Positions 40,788 to 50,788 of a stretch of 64,000 bases of DNA are shown piece after piece (the first letter of the stretch is position 1; every line of letters begins with the position of its first letter). The notes beneath the pieces are model-generated. The model worked only from the letters and a program-made list of their open reading frames with translations. It was not told the origin of the DNA and searched no databases. Made by a program: the position numbers and the translations under genes. The stretch comes from Spirochaetales bacterium (lineage in GTDB: Bacteria > Spirochaetota > Spirochaetia > DSM-2461): positions 41,859 through 105,858 of the forward strand of contig JAKSCK010000092.1 of NCBI GenBank assembly GCA_022360655.1, written 5' to 3'.

Positions 40788-42635
40788 TTATCCCCGGCCA
40801 TGCACGCTACCATCCCGAGCTTCTTTTCCAACACTTCGGCTTTCCAGAGCCTTTTCTAGAAAGTGATGCAAGGTTTCAGCCACATGGATGGCCACTCCCG
40901 CTGTTTTGGCTATGTCTTGAGCACTTTGGGCATAAATTCCATCCAAGGATTTGTAGGTTTTGATGAGTTTGGCACTGCGAGAGGGGCCAATTCCAGGCAC
41001 ACCTTCTAAGGTGGAAAGCGTGATGTCCTTGGAGCGCAGACGCTGATTATGCCCTGTGGCAAACCGGTGGGTTTCATCCCGAACATGCTGAAGCACGCGA
41101 AGAGCAGGATCGCCCTCCGGAAGATTCACAGGTGTTTTGGCCCGAGCAAGCCAAATCTCTTCATCACGCTTGGCCAATCCAGCCAGAGAGATTTGCCCAT
41201 CTAATCCCAGAGATGTCAGCACTCCAAGAGCGGCAGAAACCTGACCTTTACCACCATCCACAAGAATCAAATCGGGAAGCGGCTTTTCCTCATTCATCAG
41301 GCGTTGATACCGACGAGCCACCGCTTCTGCAATGGCTTTGTAATCATCCACCTCGCCACCAGTGCTGCGAATCTTAAAATGCCGATATCCAGCACGGTCC
41401 GGTCGGCCATCCAAAAAGGTGATGAGGGAGGCCACAGTGTGTTTACCATGAAGCTGGGCAATATCAAAACCTTCGATTCGCCGAGGAAGGCGAGGAAGAT
41501 TCAGCACTCGCTGAAGCTCTTCTAGGGCAGGACGATCGCCTTCTTCTCGAATTCGGCGGTCCAGTTCTGCCCCGGCATTCTGCCGCACCATGGCCTGGAC
41601 AGCGGTATCCCGCTTTTCTGCGGGAATTTCAATGCGGGGCGTTTCGCCCTTGGATTCCTGAAAGAATCGTTCCAACAAATCTCCAGGATGTTCGGGGAGA
41701 AAGAGGCGAGAAGGTTGCTCCCGCCCTGTTTCGGCGTAGTATTGAAGAAGAAATTCGGGAAGGGCTTCACTGGGAATTCCGGCGTACTCATTCACGTAAA
41801 GTTCCCGGCCGCTCACCTGCCCCCCACGCATTTGAATCACACCAAAAACCACGTATCGACCAGAGGCCACATAATCGATGTAATCCCGAGATTCCTGTTT
41901 GAAGTCCATCACATTGGGCTCCGCATCTAAAATCTCCAGCGATTTGAGGGCATCCCGGTACTCTGCAGCCTTCTCAAAAGCCAAACGCGCCGATTCTTCT
42001 TTCATTCGTTTTTCCAATTCTTTGCGGAATCCCGCATTTCGGCCTGTCAAAAGAGCGCGCGCTTTCCGGATGGATTTGGCATATTCCTCCGGAGAGATTT
42101 TTCCCACACAGGGGGCAGGACATCGGCCGATATGATGATACAGACAGGGCGACTCCCGTTTCTTAAGGATTCGACACCGGCGCAGCGGAAAGAGTTTATG
42201 GATGAGCTCAATGTAAAGATCCACCGCTTTGATGTTGGGATAGGGACCAAAATATTGGGATCCATCTTTAACAATCCGCCGCGTACGGAACACTCGGGGG
42301 AACTTTTCATTGGTGATGCGAATGACCGGATAGGTTTTCCCGTCCTTGAGGTTAATGTTGTACCGGGGTGAATGGCGTTTGATCAGATTATTCTCAAGAA
42401 CCAAAGCCTCATATTCCGTGGAGGTGAGTATGGCTTCAATGTCTGCCGCCCGTTCCACCAAGAACCGGGTTTTGATGTCCTTCTCTCCGGTGAAGTAAGA
42501 GGACGTTCGTGCCTTAAGACTCTTGGCCTTGCCCACATAGATGATGGTTCCGCCCTCATCGCGCATCACATAAACACCTGGCGAAGTGGGAAAGGTTTTG
42601 ACTTTGGCTTTCAAGGCTTTGAATCTATCGGACAT
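40788..42635 (-). CDS. uvrC: Excinuclease ABC subunit C
   Basis: 615 residues from the ATG behind GGGAAG; the open frame continues 32 codons upstream into the divergent ROK gene and is not used. The GIY-YIG domain opens with SPGVYVMRDEGGTIIYVGKAK. RCPAPCVGKISPEEY is the cysteine cluster, and AAEYRDALKSLEILD the UvrB-binding UVR motif. IEGFDIAQLHGKHTVAS and LPDLILVDGGKGQVSAAL belong to the RNase H-like nuclease, and a terminal HhH pair (LEGVPGIGPSRSAKLIKTY) ends it. It makes both incisions in nucleotide excision repair. Confidence 0.97.
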   Translation of the reverse strand: MSDRFKALKAKVKTFPTSPGVYVMRDEGGTIIYVGKAKSLKARTSSYFTGEKDIKTRFLVERAADIEAILTSTEYEALVLENNLIKRHSPRYNINLKDGKTYPVIRITNEKFPRVFRTRRIVKDGSQYFGPYPNIKAVDLYIELIHKLFPLRRCRILKKRESPCLYHHIGRCPAPCVGKISPEEYAKSIRKARALLTGRNAGFRKELEKRMKEESARLAFEKAAEYRDALKSLEILDAEPNVMDFKQESRDYIDYVASGRYVVFGVIQMRGGQVSGRELYVNEYAGIPSEALPEFLLQYYAETGREQPSRLFLPEHPGDLLERFFQESKGETPRIEIPAEKRDTAVQAMVRQNAGAELDRRIREEGDRPALEELQRVLNLPRLPRRIEGFDIAQLHGKHTVASLITFLDGRPDRAGYRHFKIRSTGGEVDDYKAIAEAVARRYQRLMNEEKPLPDLILVDGGKGQVSAALGVLTSLGLDGQISLAGLAKRDEEIWLARAKTPVNLPEGDPALRVLQHVRDETHRFATGHNQRLRSKDITLSTLEGVPGIGPSRSAKLIKTYKSLDGIYAQSAQDIAKTAGVAIHVAETLHHFLEKALESRSVGKEARDGSVHGRG

Positions 42636-42663
42636 ATGTTCTTCCCGTTGTATGATGCATACC

Positions 42664-43884
42664 ATGGCCAGAAGACGCGCAGGCAGCAAAGCACTCATCA
42701 AAGATATCAATAAAATCCTTGTACTGAGCACGATTCGTGAGCAAGGTCCCGTGAGTCGGACCGAATTGGCTCAACTCACAGGTTTGAATGCTTCAACCAT
42801 ATCTAAAATTTGCGATGATCTCCACAAGCGGGACATGCTCTTTGATGTTGGAGCTGGACAGTCCTCTGGTGGGCGGCGTCCCATTCAGATGCTCTTCAAC
42901 AACAACCTTGGCTACATCATTGTTGTAAAAATAGAGGATGCACGTATACGCTTGGCCCTTGCCAACCTCAAGCCAAGCATCATGGATGACTACTCCATTC
43001 CCTTCCAGCGTGGAGGCTCCTACCCCGAAACAATTGGCCTCATCAAAACAGAGATTCAAAAGCTTCGCGCCAAATTGGATGCTGAAAATAAAGAACTGAT
43101 GGGAGTGGGAGTGGCTCTCTCTGGGATTGTTCACCACAACCAGGGGAAGCTCATGGGGTCAACATTTCTTGGCTGGGCAGAAGAAGACATTGCAGGCGAT
43201 CTTGCTGAAGTGGCTGGAGCCCCTGTGTATGTGGACAACGACATCAACTGCTATGCCTTAGCCCAGCATTGGCTAGGAAGTGGAAAAGGGGAAAGCAACA
43301 TGCTCTGCCTCACCATAGGCCAGGGCATTGGTGGAGGGCTTGTTCTTGAAAATAAACTGTACAGGGGCAATGCCGGCGGTGCGGGTGAAATTGGCCATAT
43401 GATTTGCGAACAGGGAGGCCGTCGCTGTTACTGTGGCCAAGAAGGATGCTTAGAAGGCTATTGTTCCTACCCCGCTCTCCGAAAGGATATACAGCAGGAA
43501 CTGGGCCTCTCACTGACAATGGAAGAGATTGCCCAAAAAGCACAATCCGGACATACCGGGATTTGCCAATTGCTTGAGCAGGCTGGAAAACGCCTTGGTT
43601 CCACCCTCATCTCCCTTTGCATGTGCATTGCACCGGAGCTCATCATCATTGGTGGCGAGGGAATCACAAAACTTCCCAGCTATATGGACGGTGTGAACAA
43701 GCAGTTTGGGGAAAATTGGTTTTCACGATCAGGAATGTCCCCCATCCCTGTGCTCTTTGATGAACCTGGGAACCGCTTTTTCCTTCTAGGTACAGCCCTT
43801 CTTGTTGTGGATCGACTTTTTGGGGCACCACTTTTTGAAGAGGATAATCCCCTACTTCGAGAGTCTCTTTCCTCCACCATTTAA
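42664..43884 (+). CDS. ROK-family transcriptional regulator
   Basis: 406 residues. The N-terminal winged HTH (LSTIREQGPVSRTELAQLTGLNASTISKICDDL) is fused to a ROK domain: VGVALSGIVHH, VYVDNDINCYALAQHWLG (catalytic-position Asp), TIGQGIGGGLVLENKL, GEIGHMICEQ, and the zinc motif CYCGQEGCLEGYC. It likely senses a sugar or sugar phosphate. It is convergent with the glucoside cluster at 43954-50778, whose head carries a 12-bp dyad, making it the obvious candidate regulator. Start ATG 42664; ATGs at 42652 and 42655 are possible. Confidence 0.9.
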   Translation: MARRRAGSKALIKDINKILVLSTIREQGPVSRTELAQLTGLNASTISKICDDLHKRDMLFDVGAGQSSGGRRPIQMLFNNNLGYIIVVKIEDARIRLALANLKPSIMDDYSIPFQRGGSYPETIGLIKTEIQKLRAKLDAENKELMGVGVALSGIVHHNQGKLMGSTFLGWAEEDIAGDLAEVAGAPVYVDNDINCYALAQHWLGSGKGESNMLCLTIGQGIGGGLVLENKLYRGNAGGAGEIGHMICEQGGRRCYCGQEGCLEGYCSYPALRKDIQQELGLSLTMEEIAQKAQSGHTGICQLLEQAGKRLGSTLISLCMCIAPELIIIGGEGITKLPSYMDGVNKQFGENWFSRSGMSPIPVLFDEPGNRFFLLGTALLVVDRLFGAPLFEEDNPLLRESLSSTI

Positions 43885-43894
43885 GGAATAGATC

Positions 43895-43925
43895 GACCCC
43901 TTAAAATCAATGATTTTAAGGGGTC
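43895..43925. terminator. Perfect 15-bp bidirectional hairpin
   Basis: GACCCCTTAAAATCA and TGATTTTAAGGGGTC flank a single A. It lies between the convergent ROK and GH31 genes and can serve both. T runs are internal to the stem rather than after it. Confidence 0.65.
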
Positions 43926-43953
43926 CCTTTCAAGCATCTCTCAAAACGCCAAC

Positions 43954-46395
43954 TTAGGATTCAGAATTCTCTTCAAGAAATCTCTGGAAAAGACTTGCTT
44001 TCAGATGCCGATTCCGGCCTGAACGAAGATACACCGGTATCAATCTCAAAGTTGCTTTCACATGGATTTTTTTTGGACCTGAAATTTTCTTACCAGTCCA
44101 GACATCCTGCCATTCTCCTGGAGGAATGAGCACAGAACGCTCTTGGGCCTGTTCTTCAAAGATAGGAGCCACAAGGAGACTACGACCAAAGAGATACTGA
44201 TCATCACAGCATCGGCAATCGTCATTCTCCCAAAAATCCACCAGCAAAGGCCGCATAAGAGGTTCCCCTGTGCTGCAGCAATGCGAGGCCTCAGCCTCAA
44301 TGTAGGGTCGCAAATCTTCCCGCAATTTGGCCCACTTTCTGTACTCATCAATCACCTCCGGATGCTGCGTACGCTCCGCAATATTCCAAGGTGTTCTATC
44401 CACACAGGGCTCAGCCCAGCCATTGTTTTCTGCATGATATTGCATGATGGGACAAAAGACAGAAGCGGCAACGGATCGGAGATAGAGTTCTGCACTGGGG
44501 ATGTCTCCGCTGAATCCTCCCATGTCCCAGCCAATAAAAGGAAGGCCTGAAAGGGAAGCATTCATCATTCCAAAGAATGCCGAGCGAAAGGCATCCCAAG
44601 TGGATTTCTGATCACCACTCCAATGACATGGTGTACGTTGGGCTCCCACATAACCTGCTCGGCTAAAGGTGAGTCCATCCTTTCCACAATGCTCATGAAC
44701 AAAATCCCCATAGGTATTGAGATATTCCCGGGGATATTCATTGATCATGTCCACACCTGTTCGATTGAAACTGAATTGAACGTCATCTCCCCACAGATGC
44801 TCTCCTCCATCGGTTTTGAATCCATCCACGCCCATTTCTGTGAGCAAATACTTCCGACGGGAGGTCCACCATTTCCGAGTGGCTTCCTGGCCAAAATCAG
44901 GGAGAAGCCCTCCTTGAAACCAGCCTGGTCGAACCTTGTACGGCTCTCCTGAAGCTTCTTGAGCACCAAGCCCCTGTTCAATGAAGTATTCCTGATCTGC
45001 CTCATGCTGAACATGTGATCCTTCTAGAGCCTTCAGAACTGGAATCTGCCAAAGCACAACTTTGATACCCCGTTCATGCAATTCATCAATCATGGCCTTG
45101 GGATTGGGCCAATGGGCGCTTTCAGAAAAATCAAAATCCTGGAGTCTTGGTGGAGTTTGAGGATCTCGTGGCAAATATTTGGCCCCATTCCAAATATAGA
45201 AGGTGGTTTCATCACTCCATGCTTCAATCACCAAAACAGAGGCTGGAATATCCAAATCCCGGGTTTTATTGGCCACCTCCATCACCCGTTCTTGAGTATT
45301 CCATTCATTGGCGCTCATCCACGGCCCAAACGCCCAGGGAGGAAGACTGGCTGGCAAACCTGTCACACGGGCATAGCGGCGAATTTGCTCTTGTGGTGTA
45401 CCAAAGAAAATCTCTGTTGCCAGGGATTCACTTCCCTGATGTTCCCCAGTAATACGCCATTCATCATCCACTGTCGCACAAAGGTTGAATTCAACATTCT
45501 TTCGTGTGCCCATCAGCATTCCCACATTCTGGCCTGTGTAGAAAAAGGGAATGGGAAGGTAGGTTTTGAGTTTTTGATCGGTGTATTGTTCAAAAACACG
45601 ATTCTGAAGAATCTGACCTCTTTGGTTGAGAGCATTGTATCGCTCACCAAAGCCATAAAATCCCTCATCTGGGGCAGCACGGAATCGTAAAGAGGATTCC
45701 CAAACGTCCTCTTCATCCTGAAGACTCCAGGCAAAACCCTTGCACTCCAAAACACTGCCTTTTCCAGTATGCTCGAGGCGGAATGTCCCCTGATTAAGAC
45801 TCACATCGAGATAAATCTCACCGGCATAAAAGCATTGATGCCCCTCTTTACATGAATCAAGTGCTTGAAAATCCGACGGTTCTTGCGGAAAAGCAGCTGT
45901 GGAATCTCCCCACGATAATCGAGCACCTCCAGAAGATGCTGCCAATCGCATTTTTCCCCCATTAGGAGTGTAAATTTCCACCGCTCCGTTTTGAAAACGG
46001 ACATCACTTGCGCCTTCATGGGAACAACGTTTTCGGAGCGAGCGACCATACTCTTCCGTTCGTACAATCCCTCGCCCAGAATCTCCACAGAGTCGATATT
46101 GCAAGAGACCATGATCTGGTAAAGAGGGAAGAAGTGTGGTCCAGGTTCGCTGTTCACCAGTGTGACCAACGCTGTCGGTGTTTCCTAGACAGAAACCTTC
46201 CGTGCATACCGTGGTATTCCATTCATCCGTGGTCCACTCAACCCACACACGTTCTGCGGCATCCTGAGGTTGAGTTTGGGCAAAAATGGCAAGGGGTTCC
46301 CCGCCAATTGGCTTTCGGGGAACCCGCTCTGTGCTTCGTTGAAAATAGGGTTGGCCATTTCCTTCGGGTTGGTGAATGAGAGTGAATTCGCTCAT
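43954..46395 (-). CDS. Glycoside hydrolase family 31 alpha-glucosidase/xylosidase
   Basis: 813 residues. Residues about 1-125 are an extra N-terminal beta-sandwich (VWVEWTTDEWNTTVCTEGF), reminiscent of carbohydrate-binding modules. The GH31 N-terminal beta domain has DEGFYGFGERYNALNQRG. The catalytic barrel has GVDGFKTDGGEHLWG (nucleophile Asp), the acid/base region CHWSGDQKSTWDAFR, and PFIGWDMGGFSGDIPSAELYLR. No signal peptide, so it is cytoplasmic and acts on imported oligosaccharides. Last gene of the ABC cluster; a hairpin separates it from the binding protein. Confidence 0.93.
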   Translation of the reverse strand: MSEFTLIHQPEGNGQPYFQRSTERVPRKPIGGEPLAIFAQTQPQDAAERVWVEWTTDEWNTTVCTEGFCLGNTDSVGHTGEQRTWTTLLPSLPDHGLLQYRLCGDSGRGIVRTEEYGRSLRKRCSHEGASDVRFQNGAVEIYTPNGGKMRLAASSGGARLSWGDSTAAFPQEPSDFQALDSCKEGHQCFYAGEIYLDVSLNQGTFRLEHTGKGSVLECKGFAWSLQDEEDVWESSLRFRAAPDEGFYGFGERYNALNQRGQILQNRVFEQYTDQKLKTYLPIPFFYTGQNVGMLMGTRKNVEFNLCATVDDEWRITGEHQGSESLATEIFFGTPQEQIRRYARVTGLPASLPPWAFGPWMSANEWNTQERVMEVANKTRDLDIPASVLVIEAWSDETTFYIWNGAKYLPRDPQTPPRLQDFDFSESAHWPNPKAMIDELHERGIKVVLWQIPVLKALEGSHVQHEADQEYFIEQGLGAQEASGEPYKVRPGWFQGGLLPDFGQEATRKWWTSRRKYLLTEMGVDGFKTDGGEHLWGDDVQFSFNRTGVDMINEYPREYLNTYGDFVHEHCGKDGLTFSRAGYVGAQRTPCHWSGDQKSTWDAFRSAFFGMMNASLSGLPFIGWDMGGFSGDIPSAELYLRSVAASVFCPIMQYHAENNGWAEPCVDRTPWNIAERTQHPEVIDEYRKWAKLREDLRPYIEAEASHCCSTGEPLMRPLLVDFWENDDCRCCDDQYLFGRSLLVAPIFEEQAQERSVLIPPGEWQDVWTGKKISGPKKIHVKATLRLIPVYLRSGRNRHLKASLFQRFLEENSES

Positions 46396-46425
46396 GATTT
46401 ATCCTTATCTGATGAACGGGAAACA

Positions 46426-46444
46426 CCCCCGCCAGAGGCGGGGG
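46426..46444 (-). terminator. Intra-operon hairpin after the solute-binding protein gene
   Basis: CCCCCGCC (46426-46433) and GGCGGGGG (46437-46444) form an 8-bp GC-only stem with a 3-nt loop, 18 nt past the binding-protein stop. On the minus strand it is followed by TGTTTCC. Partial termination or 3'-end protection here would explain higher binding-protein than hydrolase output. Confidence 0.6.
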
Positions 46445-46461
46445 TCGGCTTGCCCGCTGAT

Positions 46462-47715
46462 TTAAAGCTGGATTCGTGCTTCCGCTTCCGCTTGTGCGGT
46501 TCTGAGAGCTTCTTCTGGGCTCATCAGGCCCAGTCGAACCATTTCCAGTTTGGGATTCACAATTTCCACAAGTTCTTGGTACTGCTCTAAAGCAGGAGGC
46601 CGGACGGCATAGTCAAGAGAGTTGAAAACGGCGATTTTATTTTCTGGAGGGGTTTGCGCTAAATAACGCTCCAACACACTGGGATCGTTCACTGTGGGAA
46701 GTTCCCATTGCGCCTCTAAACGAGCCGTTACACTGGAGGGATCACTGGCTAAGAAATGCAAAAACTCAAGAGCTTCAACCGAATGCTCAGTATCCCGGGA
46801 AACACAGCCCACATTCGCAAAGAAATGGGTGGCTTTTCGGGTGTTTCCTGGTTCCACTTCCACGGCCCAGGGGAAATCACAGCGTTCTGCAAATTCGGTG
46901 AACGCCCAAACTCCTGTGTGAATCATGGCCACTCGACCATCCACAAAGAGATCCCAATCTCCCCGCCCAGCAAGCTCAGTATCCGAGGGCATGACATGGC
47001 TGTCTTGAATCCGAGAAACCATGAATTTTAAGGTCTCCAAATTCTCTGGGGAATCAATGGTAAATTGACTTCCATCAGAGGTCATCAAGCCACCACCGTT
47101 CTGCTGTGTCACTTTGTAGAACTCCCAGAATTGAAGTGGAGTGTAGATTCCCCATAGATCATTCTCTGGCTGAGCAATTTTTTCTGCTGCGGCCTGAGCA
47201 TCGGACCAAGTCCAATCCTGCGTTGGATAAGCCAGCCCAGCTTCATCAAAAAGCTGTTTGTTGTAGATGCTCAGCACTGTTGAAAACATCAAGGGAATGG
47301 CATGAGCTTCTCCGGCATAACTGCAGGATTCCAACACACCTGGTGCATAGGTTTCAGATAAGGGAATCCCGGCTTGTTCGGCAATGTCACCCAAAGGTTT
47401 GACGGCCCCTCGAATGGCATAGGCAAGGAAGTTTTCCATGTTGAGTTCAAAGGCATCTGGTGCATCCCCAGAGGCAATTTTGGTCACAAGTTGAGTGAAA
47501 TGATCATCAAAGCCTGCATTCTCATTTTCAATCACAACTCCAGGATGAGCTTCTTCATAGGCCGCTATCATCTGTTCCAACACGGCGGCATTGTTTTCTC
47601 CAGCAGAAAAGCTGGCATACCGGAGTGTCAGCTCTTCGTCTGAATCTCCACTTCCGTTCGCGAACAGGGCTGTGACCACGAGAAACAGAGCGGCGGTCCA
47701 TGCAAATTTTCTCAT
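46462..47715 (-). CDS. ABC sugar-binding protein (family 1 extracellular solute-binding)
   Basis: 417 residues. Signal peptide MRKFAWTAALFLVVTALFANG with no lipobox Cys, so a soluble periplasmic protein. LRYASFSAGENNAAVLEQMIAAYEEAHPGVVIE and FTQLVTKIASGDAPDAFELNMENF are typical of the MalE/UgpB type; IPLMFSTVLSIYNKQLFDEAGL and the aromatic-rich DLWGIYTPLQFWEFY are hinge and ligand-face regions. Supplies the MalF/MalG-like permeases encoded just before it in the operon. AAGGAG precedes the ATG. Confidence 0.94.
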   Translation of the reverse strand: MRKFAWTAALFLVVTALFANGSGDSDEELTLRYASFSAGENNAAVLEQMIAAYEEAHPGVVIENENAGFDDHFTQLVTKIASGDAPDAFELNMENFLAYAIRGAVKPLGDIAEQAGIPLSETYAPGVLESCSYAGEAHAIPLMFSTVLSIYNKQLFDEAGLAYPTQDWTWSDAQAAAEKIAQPENDLWGIYTPLQFWEFYKVTQQNGGGLMTSDGSQFTIDSPENLETLKFMVSRIQDSHVMPSDTELAGRGDWDLFVDGRVAMIHTGVWAFTEFAERCDFPWAVEVEPGNTRKATHFFANVGCVSRDTEHSVEALEFLHFLASDPSSVTARLEAQWELPTVNDPSVLERYLAQTPPENKIAVFNSLDYAVRPPALEQYQELVEIVNPKLEMVRLGLMSPEEALRTAQAEAEARIQL

Positions 47716-47788
47716 TTTGTTCTCCTTTCGTTTCTGGTTCTTGGATATGGAACGGTGACCATCAAAGTCACCGAATTGATGAGTGGAA

Positions 47789-48724
47789 TCATCCCTTCAC
47801 GCCACCAACGGCAACGCCCTTATCCACGTATCTCTGGGTCACCAGATACACCAAGACAATGGGAATGATGGAAATTAAAGCCCCTGCCATGAGCACGTCA
47901 TAAGCTTCGTTATACGACGAGTTCAAAACACCAAGGGCGACTTGAAGAGTCCATTTTGATTTTTTGGAAAGGACAATGAGAGGCCAGAGATAGTCGTTCC
48001 AGCTTCCCATAAAGGCAAAAAGCACCAGGGTAAACAAAGCGGGTGTGCAAAGTGGAGCAACAACACGGGCAAAGATGCTACGCAATGAAGCCCCATCCAT
48101 GGCGGCTGCTTCTAAATAGGCATCATCAATGCCCTTCATGTATTGACGTAAAATAAAGATGTACAGTCCTTCCATCAAAGAAGGAAGAATGAGGCCTGTA
48201 TAGGTGTTGAGAAGACGAAAAGACTTCAGGATGAGGTAGTTGGGAATCATCACAGCTGTCATGGGCACCATCATGCTGGCCAAAACCGCAAGAAACAGAA
48301 CCTCTCGGCCTCGGAAGCGAATTTTAGCAAACACAAAGGCGGCCATGGCGGCACAAATCACCTGACCGCTCATTCGCAGAAGGGTGTACAACGCACTGTT
48401 GGTATAGGCCTTAAGAAAATCAACATTGGCAATTCCAAACACCCGTTTGTAGGCATCTAAAGTCGGAGATTCTGGAATCCACTGTATGGGAACGGTTTGA
48501 AAGGCTTCTTGGGTTTTCAATGATGTGGAAATCATCCAGAAGAACGGAATCACCACAATAAAGGCCGTAAATCCAAGAATTGCATAGGGCAGTATTTGAA
48601 AAAAAAGAAGGCTCCGTGTCTTCTTTTTCCAGTATGAATTTCGAGTTGCTATCAGTGAGGGCGATCCTCCCATGATGGTTCGAGAAAACCCCATCCTTTG
48701 CTGCTTGGAAATCTTTTGAGTCAT
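47789..48724 (-). CDS. ABC sugar permease, MalG type
   Basis: 311 residues from the ATG behind GAAGGAGAG; 76 in-frame codons upstream overlap the MalF gene and are not used. Six membrane segments. YLEAAAMDGASLRSIFARVVAPLCTPAL is the EAA loop that docks the ATPase. LPYAILGFTAFIVVIPFFWMISTSLKTQEA is the first helix and loop. The N-terminal 30 residues are basic and cytoplasmic. It pairs with the permease at 48810. No ATP-binding subunit is encoded in the window. Confidence 0.93.
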   Translation of the reverse strand: MTQKISKQQRMGFSRTIMGGSPSLIATRNSYWKKKTRSLLFFQILPYAILGFTAFIVVIPFFWMISTSLKTQEAFQTVPIQWIPESPTLDAYKRVFGIANVDFLKAYTNSALYTLLRMSGQVICAAMAAFVFAKIRFRGREVLFLAVLASMMVPMTAVMIPNYLILKSFRLLNTYTGLILPSLMEGLYIFILRQYMKGIDDAYLEAAAMDGASLRSIFARVVAPLCTPALFTLVLFAFMGSWNDYLWPLIVLSKKSKWTLQVALGVLNSSYNEAYDVLMAGALISIIPIVLVYLVTQRYVDKGVAVGGVKG

Positions 48725-48809
48725 GTTCTCTCCTTCAAAACCATGTCTATGCCTTTCTTCTGAGCTCATGAGTTGCTTGAAACCAATGAGTGCTTCACGA
48801 GTCAACAGC

Positions 48810-49700
48810 TCATGTTCCATGTGAAACTCGTTTCTCAAACGCCAACTGGAGAACTGTGACGGAAAGAACCAGAAGAAAAAGAATGATGGTGAGGGCAGAA
48901 GCATCACCCATCCGATACAAACCAAAGGCATACCGGTAGATGCGTTCCACAAGAACGGTTGTTGCGTTGGCCGGCCCCCCTTCTGTCATGATGTAGATGG
49001 GTTCAAAAACCTGAAAACCACTCATCAGGTTGTACACAAACAGCAGAAAAAGAGTGGGAGAAAGAAGGGGCAATGTGATTCGGAAGAATCGAGAGAGGGG
49101 TCCTGCTCCATCCACTCTTGCCGCTTCAAAACAGTTTTTGTCCATGGATTTCAATGCCGCTAAGACAATCAGGGCATAGTAACCGGTATCCTTCCAGAGA
49201 CAGGCCATCACCACTCCAGGCATAGCCCAGTGAGGATCTTCCAGCCAATTTGGACCAAGAATTCCCAAAGAACCAAGCCATTGATTCACAAAACCCCATC
49301 GACCATTCAAAACAAATCGCCAAATGATGGCCCCAGCCACCCAGGAAGTGATGACCGGCAAATAGAAGCAGGCTCGAAAAACCCGCATCCCCTTCACCTC
49401 TTGATTCAATACAAGGGCCTGAAGAACAGAAAGAACAATGACAGCCGGAACATAAAGCCCCAAATAGGTGAGATTATGATGAAGAACATTCCAGAGCTCA
49501 CCAGAAGAAAACCATTTGGAAAAATTCTTCATGCCCACAAAACGTGCAGAAGAGAAGGGCTTGAGAACATCCCAATCCAACAACGAAATTCCTGCTGTCA
49601 TCACCAATGGAGCCGCTTTAAAGACAAGGAAAACCAACATCACTGGAGCAAGAAACAGAACAATGGTCAGATTTCGGTCTTTAGGCGAGCCTTGATACAT
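48810..49700 (-). CDS. ABC sugar permease, MalF type
   Basis: 296 residues. The frame opens at 49715, but AGGAGG lies between that ATG and the one at 49700, so translation starts at MYQGSPKDRN. Six membrane segments; NCFEAARVDGAGPLSRFFRITLPLLSPTL is the EAA loop; PIYIMTEGGPANATTVLVERIYRYAF is the typical post-EAA region of UgpA/MalF-like permeases. The first 20 bases overlap the GH15 gene end. An 85-bp gap separates it from malG. Confidence 0.93.
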   Translation of the reverse strand: MYQGSPKDRNLTIVLFLAPVMLVFLVFKAAPLVMTAGISLLDWDVLKPFSSARFVGMKNFSKWFSSGELWNVLHHNLTYLGLYVPAVIVLSVLQALVLNQEVKGMRVFRACFYLPVITSWVAGAIIWRFVLNGRWGFVNQWLGSLGILGPNWLEDPHWAMPGVVMACLWKDTGYYALIVLAALKSMDKNCFEAARVDGAGPLSRFFRITLPLLSPTLFLLFVYNLMSGFQVFEPIYIMTEGGPANATTVLVERIYRYAFGLYRMGDASALTIILFLLVLSVTVLQLAFEKRVSHGT

Positions 49701-50778
49701 ACTGGGCCTCCTCATGAACCAAAATGAGATGCATGGCGTGGGATCGGAGATTTGGACTCATGGGGGTTCCCCATTTTTTGAACCAATGTCTCTGTTTTTC
49801 CCAATTGATTTGCGGCCCCTGGATTTGCTCTGGAAGAAAACCTTGGGAATCAAATTGATTCTCAATCCATTGCCTGAGTTCTATGGCTTTTTCGATTTTT
49901 CCTTCTTTGAGGGCATGAAGTGCCAGAAGGGCTGAGGTAAAAATCCACTCTCCTCCACCGTAGTATTCATCTCCTAAAAAACGGCGAACACCACCTGTTC
50001 CCCCCTCTCGAAGTTGCTGTTCAACTTCATGAGCGGTCGTTCTTATCACCAATTCTTCCGGGGAAAACAAATCAAAGAATCCAGAGAACATCAGAGAGGA
50101 TGCATCCACCTCCGACGTTCCGAGCGTTTTGGGAATCCAGCCATTCTTTGACGCGGCCTTTCGGACAAAATGAAGGATTTGGCTCACCAAATCTTGGATG
50201 TCCTTTTCTCCAAGAATGTTGTTCACCGTTTTTAATCCACCAGCAACTGAAGCCAAGGTGGAGGGATGAATTCCTTCTGGATGCTCCTCCCAACAATCTG
50301 CACCTGGTTCCTTCCAAAAGGCCTCAATGTAACGTCGCAGCAGTTGAACCGATTCTTCCATCGCAGTGATGCCCCGATGATCACCTGTTCGAAGGGCATA
50401 TTCTCCCAGGCACCAAAGCCAATTTCCAAATCCATCAATCTGTGTCCCTGGAGACTCATCAATATGGGGCGTTCCATCGCTGTAATACCGTGAAGGAAGC
50501 AGTTCTGTTTGGGAGATGCATTCTCCACGGCCCTGACGTTCAATCAGATTTTCAATCAATGGGCGTTGAGCACAGATGGTTCTATCCCCCCATTCAAGAA
50601 AGGACTTACACGATTCTGACGAACCAGAAATCAATGCGGCATAAGCAATGAAGCTTCCATCTCGAAACCAACAATAGCGATAGGGCTCATAGGAGGGAGA
50701 CGAAGGAAAAGCCCCACGTTCATTCTGACTATTCAGAATCAAGGAAAGGCTTTGCTGAACAACATCGTGGGCTTGCAT
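49681..50778 (-). CDS. GH15-like glucoamylase-type hydrolase
   Basis: 365 residues, an (alpha/alpha)6 barrel without a starch-binding domain. EPYRYCWFRDGSFIAYA is the GH15 opening motif with the substrate-binding RD pair. GADCWEEHPEGIHPS fits the catalytic-acid Glu region (LWEE), and FDSQGFLPEQIQGP the base Glu (PEQ). No signal peptide, so it is cytoplasmic and would release glucose from short imported alpha-glucans. First gene of the cluster, directly behind the 12-bp operator dyad. Confidence 0.85.
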   Translation of the reverse strand: MQAHDVVQQSLSLILNSQNERGAFPSSPSYEPYRYCWFRDGSFIAYAALISGSSESCKSFLEWGDRTICAQRPLIENLIERQGRGECISQTELLPSRYYSDGTPHIDESPGTQIDGFGNWLWCLGEYALRTGDHRGITAMEESVQLLRRYIEAFWKEPGADCWEEHPEGIHPSTLASVAGGLKTVNNILGEKDIQDLVSQILHFVRKAASKNGWIPKTLGTSEVDASSLMFSGFFDLFSPEELVIRTTAHEVEQQLREGGTGGVRRFLGDEYYGGGEWIFTSALLALHALKEGKIEKAIELRQWIENQFDSQGFLPEQIQGPQINWEKQRHWFKKWGTPMSPNLRSHAMHLILVHEEAQYVSRLA

Positions 50779-50788
50779 ACCAGCAAAA

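Noticed and set aside
42636..42731. Upstream extension of UvrC into the divergent ROK gene
   Set aside because: The GIY-YIG domain and a ribosome site place the start at 42635.
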